Source: HGW-17 sp964516435 (GTDB taxonomy: Bacteria > Myxococcota_A > Polyangia > HGW-17). From it: 64,000 nucleotides of DNA. The stretch spans positions 5,165-69,164 of the forward strand of contig CAZEZP010000068.1 of assembly GCA_964516435.1 (NCBI GenBank). The letters run 5' to 3'. Positions 42,004 through 49,344 of the stretch are shown piece after piece (positions within the stretch are counted from its first letter, which is position 1; the number at the start of each line of letters is the position of its first letter). A program made the position numbers and the translations under genes. The notes beneath the pieces were generated by a model. It had not been told where the DNA came from. It saw only the letters and a program-made list of their open reading frames with translations, and made no database searches.

Positions 42004-44202
42004 TCAATTGAAATCCAGGAGCGGAAAGTGGAAACCCACGAACCCCAAAATCTGGAAATGCCGGCGGGTGCGGGTGACCGTCTCCTCGGAGCCGTCCTCG
42101 AGGAGCCGTTTCTCATCGTAGGCGAGGTAGGGGATGTACCGCAGATCCAGGCCGATGGTGAAAGGCACATCGCGCAAAAGGCGGGCCCAGGCGAACTGGA
42201 TGCCGAAGGTCAGCGCCGTGTACAGCGACGGGCTGGGCATCGCCGCCTCGTCTCCGGAATCGTTCAGCCGGGTGTACTGGGCCACGTCCAGGGGATAGGC
42301 CATGACGTGGAAACCGTTTCCGGACTGGCCGTACCACTGGAAGGACACCCCCAGCGGCAGGCTCACGGGCGAGAACACACCTTCTGTGCCTTTCCCACTC
42401 CAGGAGAGGCCGCCGCCGGCTAAGACGCTCACGCCCAGGGAAGCAATCCACTCGCGATGACGACTCCGCCGGGAGGTCATCTGATCGGCAAACTCCTGCA
42501 ACAGGGCGACCCGGCGCTTCTGGGCCTGCTCGGGCTTCTCCCCGGGTGCGTCGGGCTCGAGGAGCCCGACGATCAGGCGCAAGGTGGCTACCCCCATCTG
42601 CAAACCCCGTGGCAATGCGGCCTCGCCGGACTGCAGCATGTCGATGAAGCCGCGCAGGATCATGGCATGATCCCCATCGGCCACGGCGAAGACGAGCTTG
42701 CGCAGGACTCCAAGACGCGCCAGCCGCTCCTCCAGGCGCGCGCGCGCCGAAACCGGATCCCTGGAGAGCATTTTCGTCAGCCTGCCGAGGCCCGACAACA
42801 GCGCTTCATATCCATCGAACCGCAGACCTGAGGTCCCAATTTCATGGTGCATCCTGGAGATGGTCTCGGCCTGCCCTGTGATTCCCTCCGTCAGTTTTGC
42901 GCAGAGCCGGTACCGAATCTGGCGCCGGGCATCGGGATCTGAAACCCGCACCAGGTTTCGACGGTATTGTTCCAGGTCTGATGCGGCGGCCTCGCGGTAC
43001 CTGACGAGGGCGGAGGGGCTCTGCGCCTCCTTACGAAGCAGGCGCACCATCGCCCCCACCCGGCGCACTTTCCTGCAACGTTGGGAACCGGGCGTAGTAC
43101 AGGCCGCCCTCTCCAAATCCGCCAGGGGACGCGCCGCCCGCGCGGCGGCCGCCTCCAGTTCGGCAATCGTCTGCACGACGGACACCAACTCGTCCAGGGT
43201 CAGGGAACTTGGCTTCTCTTCCTTGCCATCTGGCGCGACCCGGACGACGAACCGCGCCCGCACATCCCGCTCGACAATCTCAAACAGTAGCCCCAAGGTC
43301 TCTCTCATCCACACGCTGGGTTCGGTCTCCTTGAGCAGGACCCGGAACCGGTCGTACAACTTGCGGGTCCCCGATTCGTGGAAATGCCGCCAATCCACCA
43401 CGCGGTCGAGCAGGTCGTAGACCCGACGCTCGAGAACGTATTGCGGGTGGCGCCGACCGAAGTCGCCCAGGGTGAAGTCGAGGCGGTCCACACGGGCCTG
43501 ACGAACAGCCCGGCAACCGGCCTCGTCTTTCGCATCGCACGGAACGGGCCACTTTTCCTCGAGTACGCCTGCCGCCCAGGTCATGGCCTCGAGGTAGGCC
43601 GGCAGGTACTTGTGGTCCGAAGGCGAGGGTGCCTGAAACTCCCGGAAGACCGACCACTCCAGCACAGTAGGGCCGGCCCCTGTCTCCAGGGCCGTGAGCA
43701 TCAGGGTGGTCGACAGCCACAGGACGCTGGCCAACTCCCCCTCCAGTTTCCGGGCCTCCAGGGACCGCTGCAGAACCTCCCAGAGCCCCCGATACGCGTC
43801 GGGCCGAGGCACGCGCCCCGAGATCGTGGCCTCGCGAAGAATCCCGACGACCGTCTCCATCGCCGGCTGCAGCGCCAGCGGCACGGACTGCGCCTGATGC
43901 GCGGCGATGAAGTCGAGGGCGTCGGCGGTCACGGCCGCCTGGAGCGCCTTCCGATCCTTGATCAGATCGAGCAGGGGTTCGTTGCGGAACCGGGCGCAGA
44001 GGTGGGCCATCACACCTCGTTCGCGCAACTGGGCACAGGCGGAGATCACCTGATCGCGGGCGATGTCCAGTGCCAGGGCCTTGGCTTTCGATAGGGCCAT
44101 GTCGGCGATCACGGTCAGCACGGCCGCCACCGCCACGTCGGCCATGGGAACCACGGACCCCAACCCGCGCAGGGGACCCGGCCCGTCGCTGCGCCCCCCC
44201 AT
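42004..44202 (-). CDS. Large helical protein with C-terminal outer-membrane-like domain (probable 3' part of a frameshifted gene)
   Basis: 732 aa from ATG 44202. There is no signal peptide. Residues 20-560 are mainly helical with many Arg/Glu/Leu (SKAKALALDIARDQVISACA, LERRVYDLLDRVVDWRHFHE). The last 150 residues (WIASLGVSVLAGGGLSWSGK, PLGVSFQWYGQSGNGFHVMA, DVPFTIGLDLRYIPYLAYDE, ending FHFPLLDFN) have alternating hydrophobic and terminal aromatic residues, as in outer-membrane beta strands. An exported C-terminus without a signal is odd; the same frame extends upstream (FDIALENYGDGGGGFG) into the neighbouring signal-bearing gene, suggesting one gene split by a shift at 44255-44263. Family not recognised. 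Confidence 0.7.
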   Translation of the reverse strand: MGGRSDGPGPLRGLGSVVPMADVAVAAVLTVIADMALSKAKALALDIARDQVISACAQLRERGVMAHLCARFRNEPLLDLIKDRKALQAAVTADALDFIAAHQAQSVPLALQPAMETVVGILREATISGRVPRPDAYRGLWEVLQRSLEARKLEGELASVLWLSTTLMLTALETGAGPTVLEWSVFREFQAPSPSDHKYLPAYLEAMTWAAGVLEEKWPVPCDAKDEAGCRAVRQARVDRLDFTLGDFGRRHPQYVLERRVYDLLDRVVDWRHFHESGTRKLYDRFRVLLKETEPSVWMRETLGLLFEIVERDVRARFVVRVAPDGKEEKPSSLTLDELVSVVQTIAELEAAAARAARPLADLERAACTTPGSQRCRKVRRVGAMVRLLRKEAQSPSALVRYREAAASDLEQYRRNLVRVSDPDARRQIRYRLCAKLTEGITGQAETISRMHHEIGTSGLRFDGYEALLSGLGRLTKMLSRDPVSARARLEERLARLGVLRKLVFAVADGDHAMILRGFIDMLQSGEAALPRGLQMGVATLRLIVGLLEPDAPGEKPEQAQKRRVALLQEFADQMTSRRSRHREWIASLGVSVLAGGGLSWSGKGTEGVFSPVSLPLGVSFQWYGQSGNGFHVMAYPLDVAQYTRLNDSGDEAAMPSPSLYTALTFGIQFAWARLLRDVPFTIGLDLRYIPYLAYDEKRLLEDGSEETVTRTRRHFQILGFVGFHFPLLDFN

Positions 44203-44227
44203 GGCCAGACCGAACCCACCACCGCCG

Positions 44228-44740
44228 TCACCGTAGTTCTCCAGGGCGATGTCGAAATTTTTTCCGTATATCGAGATCCACCTGTTCGTCGTTCCAGAAA
44301 TCCAGATCCTCCATGTCTGCCTGATAAACCAGCGCGTAGCGCAACAGCCGGTTCGTCCCCTCCTCCACGCGGGCCACGAGGACCAGGGTGTCGGAAGCCA
44401 ACTCTCCCGCCTTCTCCTGGGAGAGGCAGAACGTGCCCCGGGTCTGGCGGGATGCGTCGGCCCCTTCCTTCACCGGCAGGTAGGGGCACACCAGCACGCG
44501 GCTCTTTGCCGTGCGGACGGCCGCCGGGGACTTCGTCTTCGGCGAATCGATCTTCGAGGAATCCTCTTTCGGTGGCTCCGGTTTCGGCGCCTCCACCCTG
44601 GGCGTCTCCATCTTGGGTGGCGGTCCTTCCCGGCGGAAGTGCTGGGCCTTCGCGGGCGTCTTGGCCCAGGCATGACTTGCCACCACATTGTCCCATGCAA
44701 AAATGAAGGCTAGTATAAGAACGATCGCCTTGCACGACAT
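44228..44740 (-). CDS. Exported protein, probable 5' part of the same frameshifted gene
   Basis: 170 aa from ATG 44740 (CAGGAGA upstream). Signal peptide MSCKAIVLILAFIFAWDNVV...SHAWA, then a Lys/Pro/Ser-rich stretch (about 30-75), then a compact part (LVCPYLPVKEGADASRQTRG, DTLVLVARVEEGTNRLLRYA, DLDFWNDEQVDLDIRKKF). After IRKKF the frame gives RHRPGELR and stops. The +1 frame continues as DIALENYGDGGGGFGLAMGG directly into the 732-aa gene. The shift point is a run of six A and three T. It may be a mutation, phase variation, recoding or sequencing error. Confidence 0.7.
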   Translation of the reverse strand: MSCKAIVLILAFIFAWDNVVASHAWAKTPAKAQHFRREGPPPKMETPRVEAPKPEPPKEDSSKIDSPKTKSPAAVRTAKSRVLVCPYLPVKEGADASRQTRGTFCLSQEKAGELASDTLVLVARVEEGTNRLLRYALVYQADMEDLDFWNDEQVDLDIRKKFRHRPGELR

Positions 44741-44796
44741 CGTGTTTCTCCTGCTTCCAGTGAAGCCGCCCATGGGCGCGGTTCGGTAGATAGCCC

Positions 44797-44825
44797 ATAG
44801 TATGTGGAAGTATGACCCAGGTCAA
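44797..44825 (-). promoter_or_regulatory. Predicted promoter with overlapping palindrome, upstream of the split secreted gene
   Basis: Minus strand TTGACC (44825-44820), 17-nt spacer, TACTAT (44802-44797), about 57 nt before ATG 44740. A perfect inverted repeat TGACC-ca-GGTCA (44813-44824) overlaps the -35 box and could be an operator. Confidence 0.55.
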
Positions 44826-45649
44826 TCGATTTGTGGGATGGGGCTGGCCGCGGGTTGATGGGGCGTCTCTCACAGGGCATGAGAATGATGCGAGCGGGCA
44901 GCCTCAGGCCCCCCACGGTCGCCCATCTCCCACCCGAGAGAAATCATCAGGCCCCGCACGCTCCTGGTAATGTTTGTCTCAAACCGTTGGCAGACAACGC
45001 TTTGCGAAATATGGGATCCCCCATCTAAATCTGGACGGCTGGCTCACCTACACTACCCTGTCAAAGGACGAGAGCGCGTGGTGGCCCGGCGCATCGACAT
45101 TTATACCCACGAGGAACTGGTACTGTGGAGGTTTGTTGCAATCAGTCCTTCATAATGTTTCAAATCGTTTGCCCAACCTGTGGCGGGACGCCTTTTGACC
45201 CATTTTGTCTGAAGCGGTTTTCCACCATGGCAGACGCTAACCATGACCAACGGTTTTTCCCGATGCAGTGCAGAAAACAGGCATTGTCGTACATCAACTA
45301 GACTTCCAGTTGATGCGAGCCGGATTTCAGGTTCAGCGACAGAGATTTTTATGCACAGTTTGAAAAGTGCAAGAATTTCAATCCATTCGGGAAGCATGGG
45401 TGCAGGCAACGTTGCCGTAACATTGACGGACTTCGCACCGTTTTTTCCGCATTCCTCCATTCCTGAGTGCACGGAACGAACCGTCTGCCATGTCCGTGCA
45501 ATCTGCTAAGACACGCAATCGCAAAATTTCTTTTGACTGCCGCCCCGTTTTCGCTGAACTGATTTTTTTGCACTCGCGGCTTCCAGACCACGATGCGGAA
45601 CTTCGAACGGGCCGGGTGAAAAACGGGCAGGGAATGCCGATGGCAGGCA
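44826..45649. other. Long stretch without a supported gene
   Basis: About 820 bp in which no reading frame has a ribosome site and protein-like composition together. Imperfect direct copies of TAATGTTT(..)CAAA(C/T)CGTT(G/T)GC occur near 44970-44993 and 45152-45172, possibly a relic of a mobile or duplicated sequence. Base composition is lower in GC than the flanking genes. Confidence 0.45.
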
Positions 45650-46303
45650 TCAGTTGCGGGAGGCGGAGGAGCGGGAAGCGGCCGGCGTGCGGGCGGCGGC
45701 GGGCTCGGTGCGGCGCGCGCGGCCGAAGGAACCGGCCACCTGGCGCCCGGATGGAGCCGCGGGACGGGCCGGCGTAGCGGAAACCGGCGTGCCGGCAGCA
45801 GCGGGACGGTTCGCATTCGGGGTCTTCACGACCGGGGCCACCCGCGGGGCACCCATGGTCCTGGCCTGCGTGAGCGCGATGGTGCCCTGCGCCTTCCTCG
45901 CGGACGCTTCCGTCTTCACGGCAGGCCTGTCGGCAGCCGCCGGCTTCATGCCCGCGGGCGTCTGCGCCGCCGGAGCAGCCTGGGAAGCAGCATCGGCCGC
46001 CGGGACGGGCGGCGCCGCCTCTTCCAGCGTGAATTCCCGCTTGCGCACTTCGGTGAGCGCCTTCTTGGCCACGTATTCGCGGCTCTCCTTCTCCATCTCG
46101 TCCAGGCGCGTGAGCAGATCCGCCGTTGCCTGGGGCGCACCCACCACCATCTTGCGGCGCTCGGCGCGCTTGCCCATCGAGAAGCCCACCACGAACATAA
46201 CCAGGGCGACCCCCACCACGAGCGTGGCCAGCACGAAGATCTGGCGCGAAGTCAGCACGATTTCCATCTGTTCTTCCATGGGTTGGCTCATGCGGTGCGT
46301 CAT
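45650..46303 (-). CDS. Membrane-anchored protein with low-complexity tail, argS neighbour
   Basis: 217 aa, ATG 46303 with GGAGGA upstream, overlapping the argS 3' end region by spacing only (3 nt apart). A single membrane helix (IFVLATLVVGVALVMFVVGFSMG, about 22-44) is followed by Arg/Lys and a charged helix (LLTRLDEMEKESREYVAKK), then an Ala/Pro-rich tail to the end. In many deltaproteobacteria argS is followed by a membrane-anchored SPOR-domain protein with a similar N-terminus and FxxGxxxGRRAE-like junction. Here no SPOR domain is visible at the C-terminus. Function unknown. Confidence 0.68.
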   Translation of the reverse strand: MTHRMSQPMEEQMEIVLTSRQIFVLATLVVGVALVMFVVGFSMGKRAERRKMVVGAPQATADLLTRLDEMEKESREYVAKKALTEVRKREFTLEEAAPPVPAADAASQAAPAAQTPAGMKPAAADRPAVKTEASARKAQGTIALTQARTMGAPRVAPVVKTPNANRPAAAGTPVSATPARPAAPSGRQVAGSFGRARRTEPAAARTPAASRSSASRN

Positions 46304-46306
46304 GGT

Positions 46307-48040
46307 TCATTCCTCCTCCGGGGCCGTCATGGACTTTGGCGCTTCGATTCCCAGCAGATTCAGGCAGGAAGCCAGCACGCGCCGGAAGGCTTCCACCAGT
46401 CCCAGCCGCGCCACGGTCTTGGCGCGGTCGGCGAGTTCCTGCCCGGCGCGCGGCAGGATCGGGTCGTCCTTGAAACGCGTGTAGTAACTGTGGAACGCGC
46501 GGCACAGTTCCAGCGCATACGTGGCGATGCGGTGCGTCTGGCGTGCCGCGGCCGCATCCGCCACCAGTTCCGGAAACGCCAGCAACTGCCGCACGATGGC
46601 CAGTTCCTCGGGCGCCGCGAGAGCCGAGAAATCGGCGCCTTCCAGGTCGGCGGGCGTCAGGTTCCAGGCCGCGGCGCGCCGCCAGATGGCGCAGGCGCGG
46701 GCGTGACCGTACTGGACGTAGCGGGCCGGGTTCTCGCGCGGGTCGGCACTCTCGGCCACCTTCATGTCGAACTCCACGGCCACGTCGTGCGTCTTGGCCA
46801 GGAAGAACCAGCGGGTGACGTCGCTGCCCACCGCGTCGATGAGATCCTCGAGCGTCACGAAGTTGCCCGAGCGCTTGCCCATGGCCAGTTTCTCGCCCTC
46901 GTTGACCAGCGAGACGAACTGCACGAGCAGCACTTCCAGGTCGTCCTGCGAGCGGCCGAACGCCTCCAGCGAGCATTTCACGCGCGCCACGTAGCCGTGG
47001 TGGTCCGCGCCCCAGATGTCGATGAGATGGTCGTAGCCGCGCTCCATCTTGTTGAGGTGGTAGGCGATGTCGGCCGCGAAATACGTGGGCTCGCCGTTGG
47101 CGCGCACCAGCACGCGGTCCTTCTCGTCGCCGAAGCGCGTGGCGGCGAAGAACAGCGCGCCCTCGGCCTCGTAGGTGAGGCCGGCCTCGCGCAGGCGGTC
47201 CAGGGCGTGGCCCACCGCGCCGCCCGCGTGCAGGGTCGCCTCCGACGTGTAGACGTCGAAATGGACGGCGAAGCGTTCGAGCGTGCGCCGGATCATGCCC
47301 ATGGCCAGTTCCACGCCGAAGGAGCGCATCTGCGCCTCGTCGAAGCCGCGGCGGGCGGGCTCGAGGCCGTGGCGCGCCAGGAATTCGCGCGCGAAATCGA
47401 TGACGTAGGCGCCGTGATAGCCATCCTCGGGAAAGGGAACGGCCGCGATGGAAGGATCCTGCTCCCGGCAGAGATCGATGTAGCGGCTCCAGATGGAAGC
47501 GGCCAGGTGGCTCACCTGCCTGCCGGCATCGTTGATGTAGTACTCGCACGTCACGTCGTGGCCGGCCATGCGCAAAAGTCGCGCCAGCGAATCGCCCACG
47601 GCCGCCCCGCGCCCATGCCCCACGTGCATGGGACCGGTGGGGTTGGCCGACACGAATTCCAGATTGATGCGGCCCGGCTTCGGCTCGCCGCGGCCCCAGT
47701 TCCCGCCGGCCGCCAGCACGCGGGCCAGCCCGGCCTGGATCGCGCTTTTGGCGATGCGCAGGTTCACGAAGCCGGGACCGGCGACCTCGGCGCTTTCGAG
47801 CACGCCCTGGCCCACCGGCAGGCGGGCCGCCAGTTTCGTGGCCAGTTCGCGCGGGTTCCTGCCGGCGGCCTTGGCTACCTGCAGGGCGAACGTCGTGGCG
47901 AAATCGCCGTGCTCGGGCATCTTGGGCACCTCGAGCGTGATGGGGCGCCCGGCGGCCTCGGCGGGGAGATCGCCCGCGGCCACGAGATCGTTCACGGCAT
48001 TTCGAAGAAGATGAAGGATTTCGGATTTGAGAATCAGCAT
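46307..48040 (-). CDS. argS: Arginyl-tRNA synthetase
   Basis: 577 aa from ATG 48040 (MLILKSEILHLLRNAV), the usual ArgS length. The N-terminal Add-1 domain contains PEHGDFATTFALQVAKAAGR. Class I motif PTGPMHVGHGRGAAVGDSLA carries HVGH, and the second loop reads LAMGKRSGNFVTLEDL, as is common for ArgS. The C-terminal DALR anticodon-binding domain starts near 460 (YGHARACAIWRRAA). It charges tRNA-Arg. It diverges from the PP2C gene across 293 bp and is followed by the membrane-anchored protein. Confidence 0.96.
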   Translation of the reverse strand: MLILKSEILHLLRNAVNDLVAAGDLPAEAAGRPITLEVPKMPEHGDFATTFALQVAKAAGRNPRELATKLAARLPVGQGVLESAEVAGPGFVNLRIAKSAIQAGLARVLAAGGNWGRGEPKPGRINLEFVSANPTGPMHVGHGRGAAVGDSLARLLRMAGHDVTCEYYINDAGRQVSHLAASIWSRYIDLCREQDPSIAAVPFPEDGYHGAYVIDFAREFLARHGLEPARRGFDEAQMRSFGVELAMGMIRRTLERFAVHFDVYTSEATLHAGGAVGHALDRLREAGLTYEAEGALFFAATRFGDEKDRVLVRANGEPTYFAADIAYHLNKMERGYDHLIDIWGADHHGYVARVKCSLEAFGRSQDDLEVLLVQFVSLVNEGEKLAMGKRSGNFVTLEDLIDAVGSDVTRWFFLAKTHDVAVEFDMKVAESADPRENPARYVQYGHARACAIWRRAAAWNLTPADLEGADFSALAAPEELAIVRQLLAFPELVADAAAARQTHRIATYALELCRAFHSYYTRFKDDPILPRAGQELADRAKTVARLGLVEAFRRVLASCLNLLGIEAPKSMTAPEEE

Positions 48041-48333
48041 GACTACGTCACCACCTGTCTCTATAAAAACACAATATCCCACAAAAGTCAACTTTTTGAC
48101 TACATTTGTCACCAATGAGCGCAAAAATCTCGTGTTTTCCGAGAATGGGGGTCCCTTTGCGCCGCGATTCACGCCGGAAGCCGGTGCGTGGGACCGCATC
48201 GCGCGCGAACCCGCATCCTCACTGCCGAAACCCTGCATTTTTCCGATGCACGCGGCCCCCGAAGCTGGATTTTTTCCCATGATGCGTTTATCCTGCCCCC
48301 CAACTGCATGCGATCCGCATCAGTGGAGGCGAA
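48041..48333. other. Divergent intergenic region argS / PP2C
   Basis: Contains the palindrome AGTCAA-cttt-TTGACT at about 48086-48101, whose arms are also -35-like boxes facing both directions; on the argS side it is followed by AT-rich -10 candidates. No clear promoter was found for the PP2C gene. Confidence 0.35.
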
Positions 48334-49344
48334 GTGAAGCACACCATTCACGCATGTACCCACATCGGGATGGTCCGGGATGAAAACCAGGATTCCATGG
48401 CCACCCACCAGTATGCGGAGGATCTGTCCCTGCTGATCGTGGCCGATGGCATGGGCGGCTATGCCGGTGGTTCCCTGGCCAGTTCGCTCGTAACCTCCAC
48501 CATGAGAGCGCACCTGGAAAAAGTGCCTCCCGAGGAATTGCGCGCCAATCCCCAAATCCACCTGCGCCTGGCCACCCATGCCGCCAACATGGCCGTCAAC
48601 CAGGAAGCGCGCGCCAAGCCGGAATTCCGCGACATGGGCTCCACGCTGGTGGTCCTGCTGGCGAACGGGAACCAGGCCATCACCGCCCACGTGGGCGACA
48701 GCCGCGCCTATCTGGTGCGCGGCGGCGAAATCCGCCTGATCACCGAGGACCACACGGTCGTCCAGGACCTGGTGCGCGCCGGCTACATCCTTCCCGAAGA
48801 CGCCGACAACCACCCGAGTTCCGGCATCCTCACGCGCTGCCTGGGACAGGCGGACATGGCCGATCCAACTTTTTCAGAGCCCATCCAACTGGAGCCGGGC
48901 GATTGCATTCTGCTGTGCTCCGACGGGCTCTCCGGCATGATCGACGATGAAGAAATCGCCTACATCATCTGCCAGGAACCTCCGGAAGAAGCGGCGCTGC
49001 GCCTGGTGGACGCCGCCAACTCCGCTGGTGGATTCGACAACGTGACCGTGGCCCTCTTCTATTACGGCGATTTCCCGGCCGAAGCCCGCCACTGGCCGGT
49101 GCGCGTCGGAACGCCCCTGTATCCGCCGGCCAAGAGCCCGGCGCCCGTGGACGAGCCCACGGTCCCCTTCCATTTCACCACGCGGGACAAGGCCAAGCTC
49201 CATGACACCATGAGCATCCAGACGGCCCCACCCTACGAGACGCGCCGCACGGCCCGCGCCGAGTGGCTCTGGCCGCTCCTGATCGGGCTGGGCATCATCT
49301 CCGCGGGTCTCTTCCTGTGGTACTTCTGGGGCACGGGAACATGA
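48334..49344 (+). CDS. PP2C-family Ser/Thr protein phosphatase with C-terminal membrane anchor
   Basis: 336 aa. Metal-binding and catalytic motifs of PPM/PP2C phosphatases are complete: VRDENQDS (first Asp), IVADGMGG, MGSTLVVLL, AHVGDSRAYLV, CSDGLSGM and GGFDNVTVAL. A linker of about 70 residues leads to a single C-terminal helix (WLWPLLIGLGIISAGLFLWYFWG), so the phosphatase domain faces the cytoplasm. It would reverse Ser/Thr phosphorylation by Hanks-type kinases; none is in this window. Its stop overlaps the next gene by ATGA, tying it to an exported HEAT-repeat protein. Confidence 0.93.
   Translation: MKHTIHACTHIGMVRDENQDSMATHQYAEDLSLLIVADGMGGYAGGSLASSLVTSTMRAHLEKVPPEELRANPQIHLRLATHAANMAVNQEARAKPEFRDMGSTLVVLLANGNQAITAHVGDSRAYLVRGGEIRLITEDHTVVQDLVRAGYILPEDADNHPSSGILTRCLGQADMADPTFSEPIQLEPGDCILLCSDGLSGMIDDEEIAYIICQEPPEEAALRLVDAANSAGGFDNVTVALFYYGDFPAEARHWPVRVGTPLYPPAKSPAPVDEPTVPFHFTTRDKAKLHDTMSIQTAPPYETRRTARAEWLWPLLIGLGIISAGLFLWYFWGTGT

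Noticed and set aside
45101..45472. Small minus-strand reading frame of 123 codons
   Set aside because: No ribosome site, no signal or domain, and it lies in a stretch with no coding-like composition.
45378..47549. Open frame of about 720 codons on the minus strand overlapping argS
   Set aside because: Out of frame with ArgS, Arg/Pro-rich and without motifs.
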